In this document: positions 56,457 to 64,000 of the stretch, one piece after another | Position numbering within the stretch: the stretch's first letter is position 1 | Layout of the letters: each line of letters begins with the position of its first letter | NCBI GenBank assembly: GCA_005883625.1 | Contig: VBDU01000070.1 | Span: forward strand, 1-64,000 | DNA length: 64,000 nt | Direction of reading: 5' to 3' | Origin: Chloroflexota bacterium | Lineage (GTDB): Bacteria > Chloroflexota > Limnocylindria > P2-11E | Translations under genes and position numbers: made by a program | The notes under the pieces: model-generated | Seen by the model: the letters and a program-made list of their open reading frames with translations, nothing else | The model's database searches: none | Told to the model about the DNA's origin: nothing

Positions 56457-56785
56457 CGGCCTCGCTTCGCCCAGGCGACGAGGATCGAGCGCACCGCGAG
56501 GAACGCGACGATCCCGGCCAGCTGGCCCAGCAAGACGATGCGGTTCACGTCGATCGCCGGACGCCACACCGCCTCGCCGTCCTTGATCACCCAGGCGCCG
56601 GCGGGGCGCGCGACCATGCCGAACCCGCCACCGCCGTTCCCCTCGGTGTCGCCGCCACCGCCGCCGCCACCCCAGACGTTGGCGGCCGGGATCACGGTGA
56701 CGCCGTCCTGCTGGTACGGCTCGCCGTAGACCCGGCGGGCCGTCATGGCGTCGCGCGTCTGATTGAGCACCTCGAGTGCGTTCAT
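56453..56785 (-). CDS. GerW/YtfJ-like protein with C-terminal membrane helix
   Basis: 110 residues. GEPYQQDGVTVIPAANVWGGGGGGGDTEGNGGGGFGMVARPAGAWVIKDGEAVWRPAID follows the GerW pattern (GxTVIP, two Gly-rich stretches, then a strand), ending with one membrane helix. In Bacillus the family is linked to spore germination, but homologues occur in non-spore-formers. ATG start. The protein begins an independent minus-strand unit. Confidence 0.82.
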   Translation of the reverse strand: MNALEVLNQTRDAMTARRVYGEPYQQDGVTVIPAANVWGGGGGGGDTEGNGGGGFGMVARPAGAWVIKDGEAVWRPAIDVNRIVLLGQLAGIVAFLAVRSILVAWAKRGR

Positions 56786-56866
56786 CGGAGACCTCCCCTG
56801 GTCAGTCTCTCAATCATGGGGCACCGAGCTCGCGCCGGCGCCGGCCAGCGGCTCGATCGCTCGTCC

Positions 56867-57697
56867 TTAGACGGCGAGCTCCAGCCCTTCGCGCGCGACG
56901 ACGACTTGCATACCGCGCGCCTGCTCCTGCGCCTCGGCCTGCGCCTGCTTGCCGATCCGGTCGAGCGCGTCATCGCTCCGGTCCGGGTCGTGGTGATAGA
57001 GGACGAGCTTCTTCGCGCCGGCCTTGACCGCCACGTCGATCGCGCTCTGTATCGTCGAGTGGCCCCATGTGGGCTTGAAGTCGCTGTCGAGGAACTGCGC
57101 ATCGTGAATGAGCATGTCGGCATCCTTCGCGAGCGCGATGACCGGATTCGTCCTCCCTGAGAAGGGATCCTCCGTGTCGGTCGCGTAGACGAGCGAGCGC
57201 CCGTCGGCCTCGATGCGATAGGCCAGCGCGGGCGCGGGATGGAAGATGCTCGCCGCGCGCACGCGGTACTTCCCGATCTGCTCGTCGGCTCCATTGGCCA
57301 TCTCGGTGACCTCGAGCTGGACCGGCAGGTCGTCGAGGTCGACCGGGAAGAAGGGGTCGTCCATGCCGAGGCCGAGGAGCTCGCGCATCGCTCGCGATTG
57401 CTTGGGGCCGCGGATGCGAAGCGAGCTCTTGGGATCGTAGGCCGGGCGGAAGAACGGGATGCCTTGGATGTGATCCCAGTGCAGGTGTGACAGGAGCAGG
57501 TCGACGCTGAACGGCCGGGGGTGATCGTTGTTCATGAGCGCGGCGCCGAGCTCACGCAGGCCGGTGCCCGCGTCCAGCACGAGGAGCGAGTTCGTCTGGT
57601 CGCGCACCTCGACGCACGCGGTGTTCCCGCCGTAGCGCACGGTCAGCGGGCCCGGCGTCGGGATCGAGCCTCGCGTGCCCCAGAAGCGGACCTTCAC
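56867..57697 (-). CDS. Metallo-beta-lactamase fold hydrolase
   Basis: 276 residues from the GTG at 57695-57697, giving MKVRFWGTRGSIPTPGPLTVRYGGNT. A CTG two codons earlier would overlap the preceding stop as CTGA and is also possible. LLSHLHWDHIQGIPFF is the HxHxDH metal motif, YATDTEDPFSGR and LYHHDPDRSD the later ligands. It is closely related to the MBL part of the fusion at 48002-49333 but has no receiver. Phosphodiesterase-type activity is the usual guess for this group; the gene is the last in the cyclase/HD-GYP operon. Confidence 0.9.
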   Translation of the reverse strand: MKVRFWGTRGSIPTPGPLTVRYGGNTACVEVRDQTNSLLVLDAGTGLRELGAALMNNDHPRPFSVDLLLSHLHWDHIQGIPFFRPAYDPKSSLRIRGPKQSRAMRELLGLGMDDPFFPVDLDDLPVQLEVTEMANGADEQIGKYRVRAASIFHPAPALAYRIEADGRSLVYATDTEDPFSGRTNPVIALAKDADMLIHDAQFLDSDFKPTWGHSTIQSAIDVAVKAGAKKLVLYHHDPDRSDDALDRIGKQAQAEAQEQARGMQVVVAREGLELAV

Positions 57698-57699
57698 GT

Positions 57700-59076
57700 T
57701 CAGGCCCCGCCGCGCCCCGGGCCGCTCGCGGCCGGGCCCGCCGTGCCGCTTCCCGCGCGGTCCCGCTCCGAGAGCCCGGCGGCCTCCTGGATGCTGCCCA
57801 TGCCTTCGTCGCCCGGCTTCGGCCAGGTGTGCTTCAGCTCGTCGAGCGTCCACTCGAGGTCGTGGACGCAGCGGTGGACGGCCGTCATGACGCCCGGGTC
57901 GAGGTGGTTCCCGGCCATCCCGTCCATGATCTCGAGCGTCTTGGAGAGCGGGTACGCCGGCTTGTAGTAGCGAGGCGCGGTGAGCGCGTCGAAGACGTCG
58001 GCGGCCGCGACGATCCGCGCGCCGACGAGGATCTGTTCGGCGGGAAGGCCGCGCGGGTACCCGTGCCCGTCCATACGCTCGTGGTGCTGAGCCGCCATGA
58101 CAGGGACGTCGCGCATGTCCCGCGGGAATTCGAGGTGCGCGAGGAACTCGCCTGTCTTCTCCGCGTGGGCCTTCATGTACGCGAACTCGGCGTCGTCGAG
58201 CTTCCCGGGCTTCTGGAGGAAGCGGTCGCGCACCGCGATCTTCCCGTAGTCGTGCAGCAGGGCCGCGGCCCGGAGCTTCTCGAGATCGAGCCCCTCCAGT
58301 CCCATCGCCTTTCCAATGACCTCCGCGTAGCGCGTGACCCGCTGGCTGTGGCCGGCGGTCTGCTGGTCGCGCGCGTCGATCGTCACGGCGAGGGTCTCGA
58401 TGAGCGTCTCCCAGAGGCGCTTCTGCTCGGCGATGAGCTGCGCGTTCTCGACGGCGACCGCGGCGGACGCGCCGAGGGAGGCGAGCGTTTCTTCGTCCAG
58501 CTGCGTGAAGGGACCGCCGCGCTTGTTCACGACCTGGAACACGCCGATCACCTGCGCGTTCTGCCCGGTCATCGGGAACGTGAGCAGGCTCTTCGTGTGA
58601 TAGCCCGTCCGCTTGTCGCTGTCGGAGCTCCACCGCGAGTCCGCGTACGCGTCGGTGATGTTGATCGTCTCGCCCGTCTTCGCCACCGTCCCGGCGATGC
58701 CGACGCCCACGGGGATCCGGATCTCGCCGACGCCCCTGCCGAGTGCCACGCGCGACCAGAGCTCGTTCTTGTCGCGGTCGACGATGAAGATCGTCGCGCG
58801 GTCCGCGTCGAGGAGCTTCGTCGTGGCGACCGCCATCTGCCGCAGCAGCGCGTCGAGGTTCGTGATCGACATGAGCTGTCGGGTGATGTCGAGAATGAGG
58901 TCGAGCCGGTGGCCCACGCTCACGCGGCGGTCCGCCTTCCGGTGCTCGGCACCATCGCGTCGCTCCGAGACGCGGCGCTCGTCGCCCGACGGGCTCGTCC
59001 GGCGCTCGGCGGTCCGGCGCTCTGCCTTGCGGCGCGCGCCGTCCCGGCGCTGGGCCTTCCGGCGCTCTTCGGGCAT
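57700..59076 (-). CDS. GAF and HD-GYP domain c-di-GMP phosphodiesterase-like protein
   Basis: 458 residues. The N-terminal 50 residues are a strongly basic repeat (RRKAERRTAERRTSPSG and similar units). A GAF domain at about 65-215 contains ADRATIFIVDRDKNELWSRVALG. The HD-GYP domain follows: HSQRVTRYAEVIG, LLHDYGKIAVRD and HHERMDGHGYPRGLP, all metal ligands present. HD-GYP proteins hydrolyse c-di-GMP. The ATG shares one base with the GAF gene stop (TGATG). The C-terminal 30 residues are Gly/Ala-rich. Confidence 0.93.
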   Translation of the reverse strand: MPEERRKAQRRDGARRKAERRTAERRTSPSGDERRVSERRDGAEHRKADRRVSVGHRLDLILDITRQLMSITNLDALLRQMAVATTKLLDADRATIFIVDRDKNELWSRVALGRGVGEIRIPVGVGIAGTVAKTGETINITDAYADSRWSSDSDKRTGYHTKSLLTFPMTGQNAQVIGVFQVVNKRGGPFTQLDEETLASLGASAAVAVENAQLIAEQKRLWETLIETLAVTIDARDQQTAGHSQRVTRYAEVIGKAMGLEGLDLEKLRAAALLHDYGKIAVRDRFLQKPGKLDDAEFAYMKAHAEKTGEFLAHLEFPRDMRDVPVMAAQHHERMDGHGYPRGLPAEQILVGARIVAAADVFDALTAPRYYKPAYPLSKTLEIMDGMAGNHLDPGVMTAVHRCVHDLEWTLDELKHTWPKPGDEGMGSIQEAAGLSERDRAGSGTAGPAASGPGRGGA

Positions 59077-59573
59077 CAGCCCTCCAGCGGGATGTGCTCG
59101 AGCACCGGTCCCACGCTCTCCGCGATCTGCTCGAGGAGCATCTGATCGCGACGCTCGAACGCGCCGTTCCGCTTGTTCAGCGCCTGGAGCACGCCGACGA
59201 TGTTGTTCCCGTCTCCGCCCCACACCGGGACGACGAGCATGTTGACAGTGCGGAATCCGGTCCGCATGTCGACGTTGCGATCGAAGCGCGCGTCGGCGTA
59301 CGCGTCGGGCACGTTGATCGTTTCGCCCGTCGCGGCCGCCTGTCCCGCGAGGCCCTGACCGATGGGGAGACGGATCTCGGTGGCGGTACGCTGCGCGACG
59401 CGCGCCCAGAGCTCGTTCCGCTTCTGGTCGACGACGTAGACGGTGCAGCGCTCGGCATCGACGGCCTGCGAGCAGAGGTCGACGAGACCGCGCAGGTAGG
59501 CCTCGCGATCCCTCTGCACGGCGAGGTGGCCAAGCTTGACGAGGACGAGCGCGACCTTGTCGTCGAGCACCAC
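59076..59573 (-). CDS. GAF-domain protein, start adjoining an IS insertion
   Basis: 165 residues forming one GAF domain: AERCTVYVVDQKRNELWARVAQ, IRLPIGQGLAGQAAATGETINVPDAYADARFDRNVDMRTGFRTVNMLVVPV and VGVLQALNKRNG. It resembles the GAF of the downstream HD-GYP protein, so the two may act together. The GTG start (59571-59573) lies against the IS481-type element; before the insertion it probably shared one base with the cyclase TAG stop. The reading frame is intact, but transcription from the cyclase promoter may now be blocked. Confidence 0.9.
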   Translation of the reverse strand: MVLDDKVALVLVKLGHLAVQRDREAYLRGLVDLCSQAVDAERCTVYVVDQKRNELWARVAQRTATEIRLPIGQGLAGQAAATGETINVPDAYADARFDRNVDMRTGFRTVNMLVVPVWGGDGNNIVGVLQALNKRNGAFERRDQMLLEQIAESVGPVLEHIPLEG

Positions 59574-59576
59574 TAG

Positions 59577-60636
59577 TTGTGATTCCCAATGAGAGTGTTG
59601 ACAGAAGCAGGGGCTCCATCGGTTGATGTGGCTGTTCGAGTCACTCGACCGAGAGGAGGCCCCTGCCTGTGCTCGATGCTAGACCGCGCCTCGAGTCGTA
59701 CCAGCGTGAGTTGCTTTGTCTTCGGACCCGCAAGGAGGGTTGGAGCGTGAGCGCCGCTGCGCGCGCCGCCGGTGTCTCGCGACAGACGGCGCACAAGTGG
59801 CTGCGGCGCTTCGATCGTGATGGTCCCCGCGGCCTCGCGCCCCGCTCCCACCGGCCCTGGCGGATCCCTCGGCACACCCGCATCGACCTGGTCGTGCGCA
59901 TCTACCAGCTCCGCGACGGGGAAGGCCTGGGCCCCCATGACATCGGCTACGCGCTGGACCTGGCGCCCTCGACGGTGTACGCCGTCCTGCGCCGCGCCGG
60001 GATCTCGCGCCGGCGCGAGCTCGCGCGGTCCGGCGCGACCGTGCGCTACGAGTGGCCACGGCCGGGCGACCTCGTGCACCTGGACACCAAGAAGCTCGGC
60101 CGCATCCTCCTCGATCGCGGCTGGCGCCGGCTGGGCCGGCAGGAGGCGGATCGCCGCCGCAGGCGCGGCCGCGGAGCCGGCTACGAGTTTCTGCACGTCT
60201 TCGTCGACGACCACAGCCGCCGAGCGGATGTGCACGTGCTCTCGGACGAGGGCGGCGCGGCGGCCGCGGCGGCGCTGCGAGGGGTCTGGTCCGCCTACCT
60301 GCGTCAGGGGGTGCGCATCAAGCGCATCCTCACCGACAACGGCAGCTGTTATCGCTCGCGGGTTTTCCGCGAGTGCTGCGGGGGCCTGGGGATCCGGCAC
60401 CTGCGCACCCGCCCCTACACCCCGCGCACGAACGGCAAAGCCGAGCGCTTCATCAAGACACTGCTGGAGCGGTGGGCGTACCGGCGCCTGTACCGCTCTA
60501 CCGAGGAGCGCCGGGCTGTCCTTCCCGTCTTCCTCGAGGACTACCGTCACCGCCGCACCGCTACGCTCGGCGGCCATACCCCGATGTGTCGCTTCCGCGG
60601 GCTTGCCGCTGTCAACGATCAATCTGGGAATCACAA
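59577..60636 (+). mobile_element. IS481-family insertion sequence with CTAG target duplication
   Basis: 1060 bp bounded by perfect 12-bp inverted repeats, TTGTGATTCCCA (59577-59588) and TGGGAATCACAA (60625-60636), and by a 4-bp direct repeat CTAG (59573-59576, 60637-60640). The empty site would read ACCACTAGTGGT, a palindrome centred on CTAG. It carries one transposase gene and sits exactly between two genes of the cyclase operon, leaving both reading frames whole. Confidence 0.9.
59607..59666 (+). promoter_or_regulatory. IS leader hairpin covering the transposase ribosome binding site
   Basis: GCAGGGGC-TCC (59607-59617) can pair with GGA-G-GCCCCTGC (59655-59666), which covers the AGGAGG of the transposase. 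A TTGACA at 59598-59603 would start transcripts at about 59634, past the left arm, so only read-through RNA would form the hairpin. Confidence 0.5.
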
Positions 60637-60640
60637 CTAG
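59669..60640 (+). CDS. IS481-family transposase
   Basis: 323 residues, GTG start with AGGAGG ten bases upstream. The N-terminal helix-turn-helix reads SAAARAAGVSRQTAHKWLRRFDRDGPRGLAPRSHRP; the rve-type catalytic core has the DDE residues in VHLDTKKLG, ILTDNGSCYRS and TNGKAERFIKTLLERWAY. An Arg-rich segment lies near residue 165. The protein ends ...QSGNHN inside the right inverted repeat, and its TAG stop is supplied by the duplicated target CTAG. It appears intact and may be active. Confidence 0.93.
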   Translation: MLDARPRLESYQRELLCLRTRKEGWSVSAAARAAGVSRQTAHKWLRRFDRDGPRGLAPRSHRPWRIPRHTRIDLVVRIYQLRDGEGLGPHDIGYALDLAPSTVYAVLRRAGISRRRELARSGATVRYEWPRPGDLVHLDTKKLGRILLDRGWRRLGRQEADRRRRRGRGAGYEFLHVFVDDHSRRADVHVLSDEGGAAAAAALRGVWSAYLRQGVRIKRILTDNGSCYRSRVFRECCGGLGIRHLRTRPYTPRTNGKAERFIKTLLERWAYRRLYRSTEERRAVLPVFLEDYRHRRTATLGGHTPMCRFRGLAAVNDQSGNHN

Positions 60641-62643
60641 TGGTATCCGGCGACCGCGGCGCGGCCGATCGGCACCTCGGGCGGTGGCGCGGGGTTGGGT
60701 GTCGCGATCGGCCCGAGGCGGTTGATCTGGTAGCACTGGACGGGCTCGGCGCGGCCCTTCACGGGAATCGCCCCAAGGTCGATGAACGCGACGTCGTCAC
60801 CGACCTCCTTCAGCGTCTCGGCGCTGCAGGCGACCTGGTCGCGTCTCGCGATGTCGCTTGAGGTCAGGCGCGAGGCGACGTTCGCGGTGTCCCCGATGAC
60901 CGTGTACTCCATGCGCCCCTTCGCGCCCAGGAAGCCGGCGACGACATGACCGGTGTTGATCCCGAAGCCGAACGACACGTCCGGTCCGCCCTTCGAGCGC
61001 TCCCCGACGATCCACCGCTGCATCTCGAGCGCGCACTCGACCGCCTTCTTCGCCTGGTCCCTCACCTCGAGCGGCGCGCCCCACAGCACCATGATGTTGT
61101 CGCCGTTGTACTTGTTCACGGTCCCTTCGTAGCGATTCACGATGTCGACCATGCCGTCGAAGTAACGGTTCAGATGACCGAGCAGTGTGGCGGGCGTCAT
61201 CCCCTCCGAAATGGTCGTGAACCCGCGGATGTCGCCGAAGAGGACGGTGACTCGCCGATCCTCGCCCCCGAGCGAGAGCATCCCGGCCTCTTCGCGGTCC
61301 ATGATGGTGCGCGCGACCGCGGGCGTCACGAAGCGGCCGAAAGTGCTGCGGGTCCGCGCGACCGCGACCTGCTCCTCCACGAGGAGGTAGCCGAGCACCA
61401 CCACCCACCAGAACGGCGCGCCCACGAGGTAGCCGAGCGAGGGCACCTCGACCGCGCCGGTGCCGACGTCGCCTCCGGTCTGGTTCGCGAAGAGCACGTA
61501 GCCGCCGACGACGTACGCGAGGAACAGCACCAGCGCTCCGAAGAAGCCGTAGAGGCGCCAACGCAGGACGAGGACCATTCCGACGAGCGTGAGGAGGGAG
61601 AGCTGGACAAGGGTCGTAAAGAAGCCTTGCTTCAGGACGGGATAGCGGTTGGTGAAGATCGACTGCGCGGTGTTCGCCCAGATCTCGACGCCGTACATCT
61701 TGGAGCCCTGCGAGTTCGGCACGGGATAGTCGTCGGGCACGGCCGAGACGGAATGCGCGCCGACGAGCACCGCGTGGCCGATGATGAGCCGGCGGTCGAT
61801 CGCGCCGTTCACCACGTCCTTGAGCGAGACGACGCAGAACTCCGCCGGGTTCCTGCACGGGTACGCGGGGTTGTCGTACGTCGTCGGCGCGGGCGGCGCC
61901 GCGTAGTACACCGACATCCCACCCCGGCGGTCCACGGGCATGACGCGATCTCCCAGCGGCGTCGGCAGGATGAGGCGATCGCCCTCGCGACGGAGCTTCG
62001 CGAGATCGGCCCGCTGCTGCCTCGCGGCGGCGACGAGCGGCAGTGAGTAGTAGCGCGCGCCGTCAGGCCCGGTGATAACGAGCTGGCTGTCGCGCACGCG
62101 GCCGTCTGGGTCCGGGTTGATGTTCACGGCGCCGAGTCCCGACGCGGCGTCGCGCAGGACGGGCACCGGGAACTGGAGCGTCTTATAGACGGTCGTGTGA
62201 TCGCCGAGCTCCTGCTCGCCCGCGCCCTGCATCGCCAGGATGACGCTCCCGGGTCGCTGCGAGGGATCGGTCGGCGTCTGGAAGTCGCGGATCGCCTCGG
62301 CGAGCGCGCGGTCCTCCGCCGGATCGGCCGCGGGATCGTAGAAGCCGACGTCGAACGCGACGACAGCCGGGCTGAGCGGCTTCAGGGCCTTGATGAGGTC
62401 GGCGTACGCCTTGCGCGGCAGCGGATAGCGGCCGTATTGCGTGATCGTCGGGTCGTCGAGCGCGACGATCGTGACCTGGTTCTTCACCTTCGCCGGCGAC
62501 AGGTCGATGGCCTTGTCGTAGACCGCGGTCTGAAGCGTGGTGTCGAAGAACTCGGTCGCGAGCGCCACGGCGCCCAGGAGGACGGCAAGGGCAGTGAGCC
62601 CGGCCACGACGGCGCGCTGGCGCGTTTGTCGCTTCGTGAACAC
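60637..62643 (-). CDS. CHASE2-domain adenylate/guanylate cyclase
   Basis: 668 residues, GTG start. A membrane helix at 12-32, an extracytoplasmic CHASE2 domain (about 40-320: AIDLSPAKVKNQVTIVALDDPTITQYG, VAFDVGFYDP), then three more helices (about 340-430) and a class III cyclase domain: VLFGDIRGFTTISE (metal Asp), NKYNGDNIMVLWGAP, and MEYTVIGDTANVASRL. It makes cAMP or cGMP in response to an outside signal. The TAG stop lies in the CTAG duplicated by the IS. Confidence 0.94.
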   Translation of the reverse strand: MFTKRQTRQRAVVAGLTALAVLLGAVALATEFFDTTLQTAVYDKAIDLSPAKVKNQVTIVALDDPTITQYGRYPLPRKAYADLIKALKPLSPAVVAFDVGFYDPAADPAEDRALAEAIRDFQTPTDPSQRPGSVILAMQGAGEQELGDHTTVYKTLQFPVPVLRDAASGLGAVNINPDPDGRVRDSQLVITGPDGARYYSLPLVAAARQQRADLAKLRREGDRLILPTPLGDRVMPVDRRGGMSVYYAAPPAPTTYDNPAYPCRNPAEFCVVSLKDVVNGAIDRRLIIGHAVLVGAHSVSAVPDDYPVPNSQGSKMYGVEIWANTAQSIFTNRYPVLKQGFFTTLVQLSLLTLVGMVLVLRWRLYGFFGALVLFLAYVVGGYVLFANQTGGDVGTGAVEVPSLGYLVGAPFWWVVVLGYLLVEEQVAVARTRSTFGRFVTPAVARTIMDREEAGMLSLGGEDRRVTVLFGDIRGFTTISEGMTPATLLGHLNRYFDGMVDIVNRYEGTVNKYNGDNIMVLWGAPLEVRDQAKKAVECALEMQRWIVGERSKGGPDVSFGFGINTGHVVAGFLGAKGRMEYTVIGDTANVASRLTSSDIARRDQVACSAETLKEVGDDVAFIDLGAIPVKGRAEPVQCYQINRLGPIATPNPAPPPEVPIGRAAVAGYH

Positions 62644-62650
62644 AACGGTC

Positions 62651-62671
62651 GAAGGGGGCTAGGCCCCCTTC
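62651..62671. repeat. GC-rich palindrome between lysK and the cyclase gene
   Basis: GAAGGGGGC-TAG-GCCCCCTTC, a perfect 9-bp stem with a 3-base loop. It may act as the lysK terminator, though no U-run follows on the minus strand, or be another member of the dispersed palindrome family. Confidence 0.6.
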
Positions 62672-62711
62672 AGATCCCCCGTCTCGAACGGTGTTTCACC
62701 ACTGGTCGGCG

Positions 62712-63797
62712 TCAGATTATGGCCTTGCTCGCTCGGTCGAGCACCCCTCGGAGCACGCGGATCGACCGCGCGTAGTCGACGAGCGAGAGCCGCTCGAGCG
62801 GCGTGTGGTCGTACCTGCTGTCCCCCGGACCGTATGCGACCATCGGACATCCCCAGGCGGGCGCGAGGATGTTCATGTCGCTCGTGCCGCTCTTCTCCTT
62901 GAACGTCGCCTGACCACCCGCCTCGGCGATGGCGCGCGCGAACGCCCGCGCGAGCGGGCTCGTCCGTGCGGTACGCACCGGCTCCTCCATGCCGACCGTC
63001 TCGATCGCGACGGCGCTCGCGTCGGGCGCCGACCCAGCTCCATTCCGAATGAGGCCTTCCGCCTCGCGCTCGAGCTCCCGCGGATCGATGCCCGGCGGCA
63101 AGCGATAGCCGATGCGCAGCTCCGCGCGCTCGGACATGCCGTCGTCGTTGCCGGCGCGGATCCCCTCGAGGCGGCAGTCGAGCCGATCGAACGCGCGCGA
63201 GGCGTCGACCCGCGTCGATGCGCCCGCACGTGCGTGCTGCCATATCGCGAGCGCTTCCTCGGCGACCGTCGGCCCGGGCGCGGCACCGTGGCGCGCGTGC
63301 CGCGTCAGCGTGACGCGCAGCGTGAGCCGTCCCTTGTACGCGACCGTGATCGCGTCCCAGCCGGACGGCTCGCCGATGACGCACCAGTCCGGCGCGCCGA
63401 GCGCCGCGCGGTAGCGCGCCCCGGCGCTCGTCGGCGATTCCTCCTCGACCGCGCCGACGACGGTGACGCGCACGCCCGCCGGCGGCCGCGTCGCCGCCGC
63501 GACGAACGCCGCGAGCGGGCCCTTCGCGTCGACCGCGCCGCGACCGACGAGCTCGTCGCCCTCGATGCGCACCGGGATCTCGCCCGGGACGGTGTCGATG
63601 TGGCCGAGGAGGATGACGTGATGCGCGCCGTCGCCGATCTCGCCCACGGCGTTCCCCGCGTCGTCGACGGTCGCGCGGAAGCCTCGCTCGGCCAGCTGCG
63701 CGACGAGCCACTCGACCGCCTCGCCCTCGTGTCGCGAGAGGCTCGGGATCGCGACGAGGCCGTGGACGAGGTCGACGTCGGCCTGCTGCGGCCTCAC
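62712..63797 (-). CDS. lysK: [LysW]-lysine/ornithine hydrolase
   Basis: 361 residues of the M20 metallopeptidase family. [14 protein letters not shown] and [15 protein letters not shown] hold the first metal ligands, [13 protein letters not shown] the catalytic Glu pair, [17 protein letters not shown] the dimer region, and [14 protein letters not shown] the late ligand region. This pattern is typical of LysK, which frees lysine (or ornithine) from the carrier protein LysW in the alpha-aminoadipate route. GTG start overlapping the aminotransferase stop as GTGA. Confidence 0.9.
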   Translation of the reverse strand: MRPQQADVDLVHGLVAIPSLSRHEGEAVEWLVAQLAERGFRATVDDAGNAVGEIGDGAHHVILLGHIDTVPGEIPVRIEGDELVGRGAVDAKGPLAAFVAAATRPPAGVRVTVVGAVEEESPTSAGARYRAALGAPDWCVIGEPSGWDAITVAYKGRLTLRVTLTRHARHGAAPGPTVAEEALAIWQHARAGASTRVDASRAFDRLDCRLEGIRAGNDDGMSERAELRIGYRLPPGIDPRELEREAEGLIRNGAGSAPDASAVAIETVGMEEPVRTARTSPLARAFARAIAEAGGQATFKEKSGTSDMNILAPAWGCPMVAYGPGDSRYDHTPLERLSLVDYARSIRVLRGVLDRASKAII

Positions 63798-64000
63798 GCG
63801 AGCGCTTTCGCCGACGCGGCGAGGACGCGATCGACCTGGTCCGCGGTGATGACCAGCGGCGGCAGATAGCGCACCACGGTCGGTCCCGCGCCGAGCGCGA
63901 GCACGCCCTCATCCTGGAGCGCCTTGAGCGCCGCGCCGGCGTTCTCCTTCAGCTCGACGCCGACGAGGAGGCCGAGCCCGCGCACCTCACGGACGCGATC
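63794..64000 (-). CDS. lysJ: Class III aminotransferase, C-terminal part (LysJ/ArgD type), cut by window edge
   Basis: The last 68 codons of a gene that runs off the window: [72 protein letters not shown] and RYLPPLVIT are characteristic of acetylornithine/[LysW]-aminoadipate semialdehyde aminotransferases. The coupled lysK gene makes the LysJ role likely. The PLP lysine lies outside the window. Confidence 0.85.
   Translation of the reverse strand, partial: DRVREVRGLGLLVGVELKENAGAALKALQDEGVLALGAGPTVVRYLPPLVITADQVDRVLAASAKALA

Noticed and set aside
59569-59588. 20-bp terminal inverted repeats for the IS element, starting ACCACTAG.
   Set aside because: The extra eight bases are explained by the palindromic target ACCACTAGTGGT and its CTAG duplication; the true repeats are the 12 bp TTGTGATTCCCA.

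Overview
The window is high-GC DNA from a bacterium, most likely a member of the Chloroflexota (Limnocylindria/Dormibacteria-like soil or freshwater lineages). This is an inference from gene content: LysW-dependent lysine genes (lysK and the end of lysJ), an FHA-FtsW-PBP cluster of the kind shared by Actinobacteria and Chloroflexota, an F420-type luciferase-like oxidoreductase, a GerW-like protein, a T-box leader on valS and a menaquinone-type ETF oxidoreductase. No rRNA gene is present, so the placement is not certain.

Layout. 1-11,520 (minus strand): a tightly overlapping operon for acyl-CoA breakdown. It runs MerR regulator, thiolase, VOC protein, acyl-CoA dehydrogenase, membrane Fe-S ETF:menaquinone oxidoreductase, a 36-residue membrane peptide, etfB, etfA, a second acyl-CoA dehydrogenase, methylmalonyl-CoA mutase large subunit, a triple DinB-fold protein, the mutase B12 subunit, and a gene cut by the window edge. 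11,525-18,030: a VapBC-type pair, HIT protein, citrate synthase, carbamoylase-type amidohydrolase, HD hydrolase, a divergent sigma factor, a minimal metallopeptidase and rpe. 18,101-24,446: serine synthesis (class V aminotransferase, serA), then assorted oxidoreductases and DinB/VOC proteins. 24,443-34,854 (minus): fmdB, brkB, fhaA, fhaB, ftsW/rodA, a class B PBP, then moxR, DUF58, a transglutaminase membrane protein and a YbaK protein. 34,879-38,185: a sugar ABC transporter without its ATPase. 38,248-43,535: valS with a T-box, a cupin, clpX and clpP. 43,563-49,333: a signalling cluster with Hpt, a GAF histidine kinase, a receiver, a receiver-MinD fusion and a metallo-beta-lactamase-receiver fusion. 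49,413-55,125: dienelactone hydrolase, a lipoprotein, trigger factor, a 3-hydroxyisobutyrate-type dehydrogenase and a galactokinase. 55,229-62,643: tRNA-Leu, a receiver-GGDEF protein, a GerW-like protein, then an operon of CHASE2-adenylate cyclase, GAF, GAF-HD-GYP and MBL hydrolase interrupted by an IS481-family element. 62,712-64,000: lysK and the 3' end of lysJ.

Three signals stand out. First, CTG appears to be used as a start codon repeatedly: five genes start at CTGA stop/start overlaps and two more start at CTG elsewhere, in each case restoring the conserved N-terminus. Four further genes (serA, brkB, a lipoprotein, galK) have no ATG, GTG or TTG near their conserved N-terminus. Second, a structured element of about 145 bp occurs twice (13,960-14,104 and 29,545-29,690), with a compensatory change in its outer stem. 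Third, a family of short GC-rich palindromes occurs at about eleven places, several of them in frame inside genes. Most genes are packed with 1-4 base overlaps, so translational coupling is probably common in this genome.
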